Positions 34,414 to 43,525 of a DNA stretch of 64,000 bases are shown piece by piece (within the stretch, counting starts at the first letter, position 1; each line of letters starts with the position of its first letter). This DNA comes from Marivirga atlantica (GTDB taxonomy: Bacteria; Bacteroidota; Bacteroidia; Cytophagales; Cyclobacteriaceae). The notes below the pieces were generated by a model. It had not been told where the DNA came from. It searched no databases and saw nothing but the letters and a program-made list of their open reading frames with translations. A program made the translations under genes and the position numbers. The stretch spans positions 1,302,001 to 1,366,000 of the forward strand of contig NZ_JAERQG010000001.1 in the NCBI RefSeq assembly GCF_016734805.1, read 5' to 3'.

Positions 34414-35556
34414 ATGAAAATAGCCTTCGAAGCAAAAAGGGCCTTTAATAATTTTACGGGCCTTGGCAATTATGCAAGATTCGTGATCAGTGCGATAGAT
34501 AAACATCTGGATGCAGACGGCTTGCTATTGTATACGCCTGGTATAAAGGATCATCCTGAAGCGCAAGCATTTTATAGGAAATACAAAAACCAAGTGATTC
34601 AGCCAAAAGGTGTTTACAGTAAAGGAGCTCTTAAAAAAGTCTGGAGAAGTGCATCAATTTATAAAAATGCAGTTAAGGAAAATGCAAATATTTTTCATGG
34701 CTTAAGTAATGAACTTCCTTCTGGCTACAACAACAAAACAAAGCGCATTGTAACCATACATGACTTAATATTTCTGAGATACCCAGAATATTATCCGTTT
34801 ATTGACAGGAATATCTATAAAAGAAAGTTTAAGAAAGCGTGTACTTCATCTGATGCTATAATCGCTGTAAGTGAGCAAACAAAGGCAGACATTATCGAAT
34901 TTCTTGGTATCCCTGAAGAGAAAATACAAGTAGTTTATCAGGGAGTTCACGACAATTATCACATCGAGATTGGCACTGAACGCATGCTACATTTAACACA
35001 GAAATATGGCTTGCATAGGCCTTATTTATTGTATGTGGGTTCCATTGAAGAAAGGAAAAATGCGCTACAAATGGTGAAAGCGTTTAAGCGTATGAAAGAG
35101 CAAAACCCAAAAGATGATACATTGCTGATTCTGGTTGGTAAGAAAACCAAGTATCAGGAGGCTGTAGAAAAAGAGATAAGACAACTGAATATAATTGAAG
35201 ATGTACTTATTTTGAATAAAGTACCATTTGGTGAGTTGCCTTTTCTATATAAAGGTGCAGCCGGCACTATCTATCCATCTTCATTTGAAGGTTTTGGTAT
35301 TCCTGTTTTAGAATCACTAACCATGCGCACACCAGTTTTAGCAGGTAAAGGTTCAGCTATGGAAGAAGCAGGAGGGAAGCATGCACTATATGCAGATCCG
35401 TTTCAAGTTGAAGAATTTGCAGCTCAAATCTCAAAACTTATAAATGATCAGTCCTTAAGTACGGGTATGCTTTCAGGAGTAGAAGAGCACTTAGCAAAAT
35501 TCACAAGCAAAAAAATAGCTTCTGATCTGGAGCGTGTTTATAATAGTGTTTTATAG
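34414..35556 (+). CDS. Glycosyltransferase family 4 (GT-B fold)
   Basis: A 380-residue retaining glycosyltransferase, likely cytoplasmic or peripheral at the membrane. GT-B features: an N-terminal glycine-rich NFTGLGNYARFV acceptor loop, VTIHDLIFLRYPEYYP, AVSEQTKADIIEFLGI, LLYVGSIEERKN at the start of the C-terminal domain, and the E(x7)E donor motif SSFEGFGIPVLESL. Sugar donor and acceptor are unknown; it is alone, with no polysaccharide cluster around it. The start ATG at 34414 follows the intergenic region; it is convergent with the subtilase gene with one base between. Confidence 0.9.
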   Translation: MKIAFEAKRAFNNFTGLGNYARFVISAIDKHLDADGLLLYTPGIKDHPEAQAFYRKYKNQVIQPKGVYSKGALKKVWRSASIYKNAVKENANIFHGLSNELPSGYNNKTKRIVTIHDLIFLRYPEYYPFIDRNIYKRKFKKACTSSDAIIAVSEQTKADIIEFLGIPEEKIQVVYQGVHDNYHIEIGTERMLHLTQKYGLHRPYLLYVGSIEERKNALQMVKAFKRMKEQNPKDDTLLILVGKKTKYQEAVEKEIRQLNIIEDVLILNKVPFGELPFLYKGAAGTIYPSSFEGFGIPVLESLTMRTPVLAGKGSAMEEAGGKHALYADPFQVEEFAAQISKLINDQSLSTGMLSGVEEHLAKFTSKKIASDLERVYNSVL

Positions 35557-35557
35557 A

Positions 35558-37021
35558 TTACTTTTCAGGCCAAACTATTTCCAGCACTAATTCATCTTTT
35601 GCAGTAATGGTTGTGTATTTCACCTTCTTATCGGGACGTTCAATGATAAGTTCTTCCTCTGAATCATTTCTTCTTCTAATTCCATGATCCGAAACATTTA
35701 TGCTGTCTTGTTTATGGAAGTACTCAATTTGCACTATGTCTTTATAAGTACTTAAATCAAATGAGTTGCTTTTTGCTCTTACAAATTGAGTATTGTCTTC
35801 TGTCGGTTTATTTTGAAGCTGAAGTTTAATGTTTTCACAATCAGGGACACCATAGCCGAGGTAATTATTTGGTAGCCTACTCAAATGTCCGGAATTTTTA
35901 ATGATTTCCATTATATCATAATTGGTTAGAGTAGAATCATACTGCCAAATGCAGGCGGCCAGTCCCGTAATAACAGGAGCACTATACGAGGTGCCGTTTG
36001 CAGCAAAACATGATATATCCGGCTTTACATAAGCTAGTTTTTCCGGGCCTATGGAACTGTAGCTCATCTTTGACCAATCACCAAAATTTGTAGAACCTAC
36101 CGCCATTACACCCTTAGCATCAGCAGGTAATGAAATTACTTTCCATTTATGACTACCATCATTGCCGGCTGAGATAACTAACAACATTCCTTTTTCGGCC
36201 GCTTTTTGAGCCGCTTGCGTAATCATGCTAGTCTTGCCATCAACCTCATTCACTTTATGGTTTTCCTTTTTCTTGTCAAAGTCATCAGTATAGCCTAACG
36301 AAGAATTCACTAAACGAACACCCATGTCGTAAAAACGCTCAAGTGCCATTACCCAGTAATCTTCCTCCAATCTATTTTCTCTAATTCCATGATCTGTTCT
36401 TGCCAGATAAAGCTGTGCATCAGGAGCCATACCCGTTTGTAAATCGATATCATCATTTTTACCAATGATCATTTTTAAAACCTCGGTGCCATGGTCATCA
36501 TGTGCCAATCTTTTTCCATAAAAGGGATCTGTGTTTCCTTTCATTAAATAATCAGTAAAGTGTTTGAGTTGCTCATTTTTGAAAGCTTGAGCCAGGGCAG
36601 GTTCTTTATCCGCAGCCATAAAGCCACCATCAATAACTCCAATTTTAATTCCTTTCCCGCTAAGTTTTAAACTGTCAGTTAGGTACCAGGCCTTTATCTG
36701 TTCCAATACGAAAGCGTATTCAAAGGTATTTCGCTCAGTAGCATGCTGTTTTAAGGTTGCAACAGGTTGAAAATCAGTCATTATACCTTCATTTAGTAGC
36801 CTCTTTAAAATATCTTCTTCACCATAAATGCTGTAAGCTTCCAAGAATTCTGAATAGAAAAAAAGCTCCATGCTTTCTCTTTCCAGCACCTGAGTGATTG
36901 ATGATTTAGTCAGGTCATCAGCAAACTCTACCCAATACTTGTTTTGCGCAACACTTCGGCTAGAAAGAAGTATAAGAAGTATTATATTTAAATTTAGAAG
37001 GAGATACCGCTTTTTAAACAT
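35558..37021 (-). CDS. S8 family serine peptidase (subtilase)
   Basis: Secreted subtilisin-like protease, 487 residues. N-terminal hydrophobic signal (about 7-25, ending SVAQ), then an inhibitor-like propeptide region to about 120. The catalytic triad is complete: Asp131 in KIGVIDGG, His177 in HDDHGTEV, Ser345 in NGTSYSAP; the oxyanion Asn is in VISAGNDGS. A C-terminal segment of about 90 residues follows the catalytic domain. No T9SS C-terminal signal is visible, so it probably stays in the periplasm or outer membrane. Confidence 0.92.
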   Translation of the reverse strand: MFKKRYLLLNLNIILLILLSSRSVAQNKYWVEFADDLTKSSITQVLERESMELFFYSEFLEAYSIYGEEDILKRLLNEGIMTDFQPVATLKQHATERNTFEYAFVLEQIKAWYLTDSLKLSGKGIKIGVIDGGFMAADKEPALAQAFKNEQLKHFTDYLMKGNTDPFYGKRLAHDDHGTEVLKMIIGKNDDIDLQTGMAPDAQLYLARTDHGIRENRLEEDYWVMALERFYDMGVRLVNSSLGYTDDFDKKKENHKVNEVDGKTSMITQAAQKAAEKGMLLVISAGNDGSHKWKVISLPADAKGVMAVGSTNFGDWSKMSYSSIGPEKLAYVKPDISCFAANGTSYSAPVITGLAACIWQYDSTLTNYDIMEIIKNSGHLSRLPNNYLGYGVPDCENIKLQLQNKPTEDNTQFVRAKSNSFDLSTYKDIVQIEYFHKQDSINVSDHGIRRRNDSEEELIIERPDKKVKYTTITAKDELVLEIVWPEK

Positions 37022-37088
37022 GCCGAAATTTACTGATTAAGTAAGTGGATATCACATGTAGGCGGTTTTTATTTGTGAAAATCACTTT

Positions 37089-38378
37089 ATGAAATACAAT
37101 CCATTAGATAAGTCAGTTTACATTAATAATAGAAAAAGCTTTACCAAGCATTTGCCTTCAAAGTCGTTAGCAGTTTTTAACTCAAATGATGTAATGCCCA
37201 CCAATGCTGATGGCACAATGAGCTTTAGGCAAAACAATGATATATTCTATCTATCGGGCATAGATCAGGAAGAGAGTATCTTGGTTTTATTCCCTGATTT
37301 TCCGGTTCCAGCTTTTCGTGAGATTTTGTTTGTAACTAAAACTAATGAACATATCGCTATTTGGGAAGGACATAAGTACACTAAAGAAGAAGCTACAAAT
37401 GCCTCCGGTGTTAAGAATGTGATGTGGCTAGATCAATTTCCAACTGTATTTACAACACTAATGGCCGAAGCCGAGCAAGTTTTTGTGAATACCAATGAGC
37501 ATATGAGAGCTCCCAAAGAAGTTGAAACCAGAGATGATAGGTTTATTAAGTGGTGTAAAGATAAATATCCTGCTCATCAATATAGAAAGGCAGCTCCTAT
37601 TATGCATGACTTGAGAGCTATTAAATCCCAAGCTGAAATTGATCAGCTTCAGGTCGCTAACACCATTACTGAGCAGGCTTTCAAGCGAGTACTTAACTTT
37701 GTGAAACCCGGAGTAAAAGAGTACGAAATTGAAGCGGAATACTTGCATGAGTTTGTAAGAAATGGCTCAAAGGGATTTGCTTACACCCCAATTATAGCTT
37801 CAGGTGCTAATGCATGCGTACTTCATTATATTGAAAATAGTGATGTATGTAATGATGGTGAGCTTCTATTGATGGATGTAGGAGCAGAATATGGTAATTA
37901 TAATGCCGATATGACACGAACAATCCCCGTTGGAGGAAAGTATACCAAAAGGCAAAAGGATGTTTACAATGCCGTTCTTCGTGTTCAGCGTGAGGCTATG
38001 AAATTACTGATACCAGGTAATACACTGCCTGAGTATCAGAAAGAAGTAGGTAGACTTATGGAGAGTGAGTTGTTAGGTTTGGGTTTGTTGGATAAAACAG
38101 ATGTGAAAAATCAAGACCCCAGAAATCCCGCTTACAAGAAATATTTTATGCACGGAACCTCGCATCATATTGGGTTGGATGTTCACGATGTAGGGAATAT
38201 TTACAAAAAGCTTGAGAAAAATATGGTATTTACCATTGAGCCAGGCATATATATACAGGAGGAAGGAATAGGAATAAGATTGGAAAATGATGTGGTGATT
38301 ACTGATGATGGCTTGCATGATTTAATGCGAAATATTCCAATAGAGGCAGATGAGATAGAGGATATTATGAATTCATAA
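37089..38378 (+). CDS. Aminopeptidase P family protein (Xaa-Pro aminopeptidase, M24B)
   Basis: Cleaves N-terminal residues preceding proline; cytoplasmic, dinuclear metal. 429 residues with the N-terminal AMP_N domain (DIFYLSGIDQEES) and the pita-bread catalytic domain from about 180. Metal ligands are visible in LLMDVGAEYGNYNADMTRTIPV (two Asp), HGTSHHIGLDVHD (His), VFTIEPGIY (Glu) and GIRLENDVVI (Glu). It is followed 6 bases later by the DinB gene and then the RidA gene, forming a three-gene unit. Confidence 0.94.
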   Translation: MKYNPLDKSVYINNRKSFTKHLPSKSLAVFNSNDVMPTNADGTMSFRQNNDIFYLSGIDQEESILVLFPDFPVPAFREILFVTKTNEHIAIWEGHKYTKEEATNASGVKNVMWLDQFPTVFTTLMAEAEQVFVNTNEHMRAPKEVETRDDRFIKWCKDKYPAHQYRKAAPIMHDLRAIKSQAEIDQLQVANTITEQAFKRVLNFVKPGVKEYEIEAEYLHEFVRNGSKGFAYTPIIASGANACVLHYIENSDVCNDGELLLMDVGAEYGNYNADMTRTIPVGGKYTKRQKDVYNAVLRVQREAMKLLIPGNTLPEYQKEVGRLMESELLGLGLLDKTDVKNQDPRNPAYKKYFMHGTSHHIGLDVHDVGNIYKKLEKNMVFTIEPGIYIQEEGIGIRLENDVVITDDGLHDLMRNIPIEADEIEDIMNS

Positions 38379-38384
38379 AGAGCT

Positions 38385-38948
38385 ATGTGGATCAAAGATG
38401 TTATAAAAGAGCTACGGGAAATAAAGCAGTCTACTGAGGCTGAGTTTGGTCAATTATCAGATGAAGAACTTCGCTGGAAACCATCTGAAAAGAGTTGGTC
38501 AATTGCTGAGTGTTTAAAGCATATTGAAATTGCCAACAATATGTATTTAAACGACATTAACAAAAAGCTTGAGAAGGCTGAGGTGAGAACTATTGAGTAT
38601 CCGATTAAACTATCCTGGATGGGTCGTATCTTCCTGTTATTTGTTGATCCTAAATATAAATGGAAAGTAAGAGCACCAAGAATCTTCAAGCCTATAAATG
38701 AAAATAAGGTAGAAGATGGAACTCAAGTGCTAACAAATTATCTTCAGCTTCAGAATGAAATTATTGAGACAGCTGAAAGAGCTATTGGTTATGACCATGC
38801 TAGTATTTACACAGTAAGTCCATTGAGTTCATTATTGAAATTTAATATAGGTGAACAATTTTATATAATGATGCGCCATGAACTGCGTCATTTAAATCAA
38901 GCAAAAAGAGTTAAGGATAAATTGAGTTTAAAAAACAAAGCTGCCTAA
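38385..38948 (+). CDS. DinB family protein
   Basis: A 187-residue four-helix-bundle protein of the DinB/YfiT superfamily. Family sequence: LSDEELRWKPSEKSWSIAECLKHIEIANNMY, with the first metal-site His in KHIE, and a C-terminal RHELRHLNQAKRV with the HxxxH pair. Members include bacillithiol- or mycothiol-dependent transferases, but many are unassigned. Its stop overlaps the RidA start by one base (TAATG). Confidence 0.87.
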   Translation: MWIKDVIKELREIKQSTEAEFGQLSDEELRWKPSEKSWSIAECLKHIEIANNMYLNDINKKLEKAEVRTIEYPIKLSWMGRIFLLFVDPKYKWKVRAPRIFKPINENKVEDGTQVLTNYLQLQNEIIETAERAIGYDHASIYTVSPLSSLLKFNIGEQFYIMMRHELRHLNQAKRVKDKLSLKNKAA

Positions 38949-39361
38949 TGTCAATCTGTAAAAATTCAGAAAGAGCCCCACTACCTGTAGGCCTATATCC
39001 GCACGCCAGACAAGTTGGCGATTTATGGTTTTTATCAGGCGTTGGTCCAAGAAAAAAGGATAGCAAGGAAATACCAGGTGTCACCTTAAAGGAAGACGGT
39101 TCTATTGCTTCTTATGATATTGAAGCACAATGTCATTCAGTATTTCAAAATGTTAAAATGATTTTGGAAGATATTGGATCTGATTGGTCGAAACTGGTTG
39201 ATGTTACTGTTTTCCTCACCAATATGAAAGATGATTTTAAAACTTTCAATAGAATTTATGCTGACTATTTCAAAGAAAATCAGCCTTGTAGAACTACAGT
39301 AGAAGTAAATGCATTACCTACACCTATAGCTATTGAATTAAAGTGTGTGGCAGAGGTGTAG
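38948..39361 (+). CDS. RidA family protein (enamine/imine deaminase-like)
   Basis: A 137-residue YjgF/YER057c/UK114 protein. Expected active-site features include FLSGVGPR near the N-terminus and the conserved Arg in CRTTVEVNALPTPIAIELKCVAEV. Family members hydrolyse reactive enamines/imines. The YPHARQVGDLWFLSG start also resembles 2-aminomuconate deaminase proteins of tryptophan catabolism, but no other pathway gene is present. Last gene of the unit with aminopeptidase P and DinB. Confidence 0.88.
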   Translation: MSICKNSERAPLPVGLYPHARQVGDLWFLSGVGPRKKDSKEIPGVTLKEDGSIASYDIEAQCHSVFQNVKMILEDIGSDWSKLVDVTVFLTNMKDDFKTFNRIYADYFKENQPCRTTVEVNALPTPIAIELKCVAEV

Positions 39362-39364
39362 GTA

Positions 39365-39718
39365 TTAATCCTGCTTTACAATAAGGTACCAGTCATTGCC
39401 CGTAGGAAGAATGCCGTACTCGTAATTATACAGATAAGTATCTCCTTTTTTTGTGGTGTAAGTATGTGTATGGTATTTCATTAAATAACCTTTTTCTTGT
39501 AGTTGCTGGCCATGTATTTTAGCGGTATCCTTATTGCCAAGTGTATCCTTCAGTACTATTCTGTTTTTTCTGAGCGCATTGTTAATGTTACGCATTATGT
39601 TCGTGCTAACTTGCTTAGCCTGATTGTTATATGCATTCCGGCATGAATCATCACAAAATTTCTTATCGGCTCTTCCTTGTATAGGTTTACCGCAGTTCAA
39701 ACATTCACGTATTTCCAT
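39365..39718 (-). CDS. Small zinc-ribbon protein
   Basis: A 117-residue protein with an N-terminal treble-clef-like zinc ribbon: CLNCGKPI, 13 residues on CDDSCRNAYN (CxxC and CxxxC). A short basic helix (MRNINNALRKNRIVL) is followed by a beta-rich C-terminal half ending in WYLIVKQD. It resembles conserved Bacteroidota DUF2116-type Zn-ribbon proteins; nucleic-acid binding is plausible but unproven. It is convergent with the RidA gene (3 bases) and divergent from the ethylene-receptor-type gene. Confidence 0.75.
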   Translation of the reverse strand: MEIRECLNCGKPIQGRADKKFCDDSCRNAYNNQAKQVSTNIMRNINNALRKNRIVLKDTLGNKDTAKIHGQQLQEKGYLMKYHTHTYTTKKGDTYLYNYEYGILPTGNDWYLIVKQD

Positions 39719-39927
39719 TTTTGAAGCATTATTTAGAATGAGATCATATAGGTATGAAGTAATATATTAAAGAATTATTATACTTTTAAGATATGTGAAT
39801 GAAATAAATTTGATGTTATTACAGGGAATAATCTTTTTATTATATTCCTTTTCAATATGACTTTTTTTATGAAGCTTTAATTTTTTGCTAACCGTATTGA
39901 TTTGTTTTTTCTACCAAAAATTGAACA

Positions 39928-40392
39928 ATGGATCAGTTAACAGAGTTTTTTCAAAAGCTATTTGATACTAGCGATTGGCCTGCCCGCTGGTATTGTGGTG
40001 AGTGGAGCGATTTTCATGGATGGCTTTATATTTTTAGTGATGTAGCAATTTGGCTTGCCTATTTCTTTATTCCCATGATAATCATCTGGTTTATTCAACG
40101 TAAGCCAAATGTTCCATTTTTACCGGTGTTTTGGCTGTTTGGTGTTTTTATTATTTCATGCGGAGCAACACATTTTTTAGATGCCATAATTTTTTGGTGG
40201 CCTGTTTACCGCCTAAGTGGCTTACTCAAGTTTATTACCGCAATAGTGAGTATGTTAACAGTGTTTGCGCTCATACGCGATATGCCTAAAATAATGGATT
40301 ATAAAGAAGATTTACTAAATGAAATTGCGAATAAAGACGCTTTGATTGATGAATTAAGAAGAGAGATAGAAGCTAAGGGAGATAATTACTGA
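39928..40392 (+). CDS. Stand-alone ethylene-receptor-type transmembrane domain protein
   Basis: A 154-residue membrane protein with three helices (about 32-57, 64-90, 95-117) and a short charged helix at the C-terminus. It aligns without gaps to the ethylene-binding domain of plant ETR1. All seven residues known to be needed for ethylene binding in ETR1 are conserved: Asp38, Tyr45, Ile48, Pro49, Ile75, Cys78 and His82 (ETR1 Asp25, Tyr32, Ile35, Pro36, Ile62, Cys65, His69), with the CGATH copper-site motif intact. No GAF, PAS or kinase domain follows in this protein. It overlaps the next gene, a histidine kinase, by one base (TGATG). Binding of ethylene via Cu(I) is inferred, not shown. Confidence 0.9.
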   Translation: MDQLTEFFQKLFDTSDWPARWYCGEWSDFHGWLYIFSDVAIWLAYFFIPMIIIWFIQRKPNVPFLPVFWLFGVFIISCGATHFLDAIIFWWPVYRLSGLLKFITAIVSMLTVFALIRDMPKIMDYKEDLLNEIANKDALIDELRREIEAKGDNY

Positions 40393-41510
40393 TGCGAATA
40401 GGAAAAAGGAACGATAACATTCAATCAGTAGTATTATTGACAATGGCTTTAGTGTTGTCAGGTATAATTTTTATTGCTGATATTTTCGTTTCTTCGCATA
40501 TTGCTGTAAGCGTACTTTATTGCATAGTAATATTATATAGCTGGTTACTACCGGGGAATAGAACCACCGTTTATACAGCTATTTTCTGTACAATTTTAAT
40601 TTTCATTTCGGATTTCTTTGGCGATGAGACTTACAACATTAAAGACGTTTACTTGATCAATAATTTCATAGCGTTTATTGCTATATGGATTTGTGTTGCT
40701 TTAGTCAGTTTGGCTAAACATGGTTTTAAGAGTTTTGAGAACTTAACACAGTCCTTAGAAGATGAGGTGGAGAAGAGAACCTCAGAATTAAAAAATGTAA
40801 GCTTAAGAGAAAAAAGAAATGCTAATCTACTCGCTACAAAAAATAAAGCCTTATCTCAATTTGCACATGTGGCATCTCACGATTTACAAGAACCTCTTAT
40901 AACAATATCGCAAACAACGGAGCTCATTAGTAAGAGGATTAATAATAGCGATGACAGGTTACTAAATAAGTACTTAGAGTATCTTCATGGCTCAACCACA
41001 AAAATGCAATTGTTAGTTAGGGGTTTAATGGATTATTCCAGATTGGGGAGTCATTGGGAGCTGCAAAAAGTTGATGTTAATAACATTATTACTGAGCTGA
41101 AACATGAGGTGCTGAATAAAAACAGGCATATAAAGGCTAATCTTTCTGTTAAGAATACTTTACCAAAAGTTTCGGCAAATCGAGAAGATTTAAAATTGCT
41201 TTTCCAAATATTGCTAGACAATTCATTGAAGTTTAGAGAACATGGAGCGGAAGTTAAAATTGAAATTGATGCTATTTCAGATGATGGATTTTGGGAGTTC
41301 ACTTTTTGCGACAATGGTATTGGCATTCCAAAACGTTATCAATCTAAAATATTTGTTATTTACAAAAGACTCAATAAAGAAAAGGATTATGAAGGAATTG
41401 GTCTAGGCTTATCCTTAGCGAAAAAAATTATTGAGCTGCATGATGGTGAAATTTGGGTAGAATCTGAAGTAGAAAAAGGAAGTACATTTCACTTCACCAT
41501 ACCTAAATAA
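40392..41510 (+). CDS. Membrane histidine kinase coupled to the ethylene-receptor-type protein
   Basis: A 372-residue sensor kinase. Four hydrophobic segments (about 12-30, 35-52, 57-75, 88-110) form an N-terminal membrane domain without a recognisable ligand site; a coiled coil (LEDEVEKRTSELKN) leads to HisKA with HVASHDLQEPL (phospho-acceptor His163). The HATPase domain has ILLDNSLKF (N box), DNGIGI (G1) and EGIGLGLSLAKKII (G2). No HAMP, PAS or receiver domain. Translation is coupled to the upstream gene, so the two likely act together: gas-binding membrane unit plus kinase. No response regulator is adjacent; the lone receiver at 29503-29916 is of the type that pairs with such H-boxes. Confidence 0.92.
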   Translation: MRIGKRNDNIQSVVLLTMALVLSGIIFIADIFVSSHIAVSVLYCIVILYSWLLPGNRTTVYTAIFCTILIFISDFFGDETYNIKDVYLINNFIAFIAIWICVALVSLAKHGFKSFENLTQSLEDEVEKRTSELKNVSLREKRNANLLATKNKALSQFAHVASHDLQEPLITISQTTELISKRINNSDDRLLNKYLEYLHGSTTKMQLLVRGLMDYSRLGSHWELQKVDVNNIITELKHEVLNKNRHIKANLSVKNTLPKVSANREDLKLLFQILLDNSLKFREHGAEVKIEIDAISDDGFWEFTFCDNGIGIPKRYQSKIFVIYKRLNKEKDYEGIGLGLSLAKKIIELHDGEIWVESEVEKGSTFHFTIPK

Positions 41511-41525
41511 CCTGCCTCAATTCAT

Positions 41526-42365
41526 TTAGAGTATCTTTCTTATATTATTCGCTTGCTCAATGCTCGCTTGCATTTTTTCATTTTCATTATTTTCTATAAA
41601 TGATTTCAATCGCTTCATTTCATTAATGTAAGCATCAATAGCAGCAATCATATGCTCTTTATTAGCTTGGAAAATAGGCACCCACATATCGGCTGAACTT
41701 TTGGCAAGGCGAACAGTCGATTCAAACCCACTTCCTGCCATGTTGAAAATGTTCTTTTCGTCTTTTTCAAGAGCCTGTACTGTTAAGCTCAAAGCAAAAG
41801 AAGTTATGTGAGAGAGGTGAGATACGTAAGTAATATGCTTATCATGAGTGGATGAATCCATGAAAATATTAGTGGAGCCCATTTGCTCGAACAGATGCTT
41901 TACTTTTTGAACTGCTTCTTTATCACTTTCTTCCTGATTGCAAATTATATTGATTTTCCCCTGAAATAAACCTGTGAAGGCAGCCTCCGGACCGGAGAAC
42001 TCAGTCCCGGCTATCGGATGACAAGCTACAAACTGTTTCCTTTTTGGGTGGTTTGCTATTGCCTTACAAATAGCTCCTTTTACTGAGCCAACATCCAATA
42101 TGATGGTTCCAGTTTTTATGAAGTCTAAAATTTCAATTAGTATATCTGAAGCTACACTAACTGGTGTGGCCAATATAATCAAATCTGAAATTTGGCAGGC
42201 TTCATCAAGTGAAACTCCCTTATCTATTATATTCAGTTCAACAGCTTTTTGCAGATTCACTTCAGACCTATCTACTCCAAATGTTTGTTTAGCTAAACCT
42301 GCCTTTTTTAAATCTAAAGCTATAGAGCCCCCTATAAGGCCAACACCTATTATACTTACAATCAT
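41526..42365 (-). CDS. tyrA: Prephenate dehydrogenase
   Basis: Oxidative decarboxylation of prephenate (or arogenate) to the tyrosine precursor, NAD(P)-dependent; 279 residues. The N-terminal Rossmann motif is GVGLIGGSIALDL; VGSVKGAI, HPIAGTEFSGPEAA and DKHITYVSHLSHITSFAL are family blocks, the last carrying the substrate-site His. No chorismate mutase or ACT domain is fused. It overlaps the aminotransferase upstream by 4 bases, so it is the last gene of a pheA-aminotransferase-tyrA operon. Confidence 0.93.
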   Translation of the reverse strand: MIVSIIGVGLIGGSIALDLKKAGLAKQTFGVDRSEVNLQKAVELNIIDKGVSLDEACQISDLIILATPVSVASDILIEILDFIKTGTIILDVGSVKGAICKAIANHPKRKQFVACHPIAGTEFSGPEAAFTGLFQGKINIICNQEESDKEAVQKVKHLFEQMGSTNIFMDSSTHDKHITYVSHLSHITSFALSLTVQALEKDEKNIFNMAGSGFESTVRLAKSSADMWVPIFQANKEHMIAAIDAYINEMKRLKSFIENNENEKMQASIEQANNIRKIL

Positions 42366-43525
42366 TTCTTTTGCTTGAATTTTATAATCCGTTCTAAAGC
42401 TTTATTCAACTTTTCTTTATCAGCGCATAGGGAGATTCTCACATATTTACTTCCATTGCTTCCGAATACTGTTCCAGGAACTATAAATACTTGAGCATGA
42501 TGAAGTATCTCATCTGTGAAATTTTCAACACTCGTAACATGTTCAGGAATTTTACCCCAGGCAAACATGCCAGATTGCTCTGATTGATAACTGCAATCGA
42601 GGCTATTGAGGATTTTGAAGGCTATTTCTTTTCTTTCCTTGTAAAGCGCATTTTGTTGCTGGTACCAATCATCAGATAAATTTAGTGCTTCTATAGCGGC
42701 CAATTGAATAGGTTTAAACATGCCACTATCCATATTGCTTTTAAATTTCAGGATGTTATTGATATGATGCTCTTTTGCTGCGATTACTCCAATACGCCAG
42801 CCAGCCATATTGTGCGATTTGCTTAAGGAGTTAAGCTCAATTACATGATCATTTGGTCCATTTTTTAGAATGCTTTCTGGCTTTTCATTTAGAATGAAAC
42901 TATAAGGATTGTCATGACAGATTAGGATATTATGCTGTTCAGCAAATGTGTTGAGTTTTTTGAAGAGCTCATTATCTACCTTAGCTCCAGTAGGCATATG
43001 AGGATAATTCACCCACATGAGTTTTACTTTGCTTAAATCAGTTTTGGCTAGTTCATTAAGATCGGGTTGCCAATTTTCATCTTCCTTTAAATCATAATAG
43101 CGAATTTCAGCTCCGGCCAGTTTGGCTGTGGCACTATAGGCAGGATAACCAGGATTGGGCACCAATACTTCATCTCCATGTTCCAGATATGCCATAGAAA
43201 TATGAAGTATACCTTCTTTCGATCCCATTAATGGAAGTAATTCTGAATCGGGATTGAGCTTAACCTTAAAATATTTCTGATACCAGTTGGCAAAGGCTTC
43301 TCTTAATTCAGGCAAGCCTCTATAACTTTGGTAGCCATGATTTTCAGTTAACTGAGCAGCATTGTTTAATGCTTCTATTACGGATTCATGCGGAGGTAAA
43401 TCTGGGCTACCAATACCAAGATTGATAATGCCCTTGCCATTTTTATTCAGCGCATCAACCTCTTTCAGTTTTTTTGAAAAGTAATATTCTTCCACATGGC
43501 TAATGCGAGATGCTGAATTTATCAT
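42362..43525 (-). CDS. PLP-dependent class I/II aminotransferase (aromatic operon)
   Basis: Fold-type I aminotransferase, 387 residues. PLP lysine in SLSKSHNMAGWRIG; other marks are INLGIGSPDLPPHESVI, GSKEGILHISMAY, the NPGYP loop, LMWVNYPHMPTGA and the CHDNPYSF Asp region. Lying between pheA and tyrA with 4-base overlaps on both sides, it most likely transaminates phenylpyruvate/4-hydroxyphenylpyruvate or prephenate, although the sequence class also includes aspartate and LL-diaminopimelate aminotransferases. Confidence 0.9.
   Translation of the reverse strand: MINSASRISHVEEYYFSKKLKEVDALNKNGKGIINLGIGSPDLPPHESVIEALNNAAQLTENHGYQSYRGLPELREAFANWYQKYFKVKLNPDSELLPLMGSKEGILHISMAYLEHGDEVLVPNPGYPAYSATAKLAGAEIRYYDLKEDENWQPDLNELAKTDLSKVKLMWVNYPHMPTGAKVDNELFKKLNTFAEQHNILICHDNPYSFILNEKPESILKNGPNDHVIELNSLSKSHNMAGWRIGVIAAKEHHINNILKFKSNMDSGMFKPIQLAAIEALNLSDDWYQQQNALYKERKEIAFKILNSLDCSYQSEQSGMFAWGKIPEHVTSVENFTDEILHHAQVFIVPGTVFGSNGSKYVRISLCADKEKLNKALERIIKFKQKK

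Noticed and set aside
34312-34506. Short open frame on the minus strand near the glycosyltransferase start
   Set aside because: It overlaps the glycosyltransferase coding start on the other strand, has low-complexity translation, and no promoter or family resemblance.
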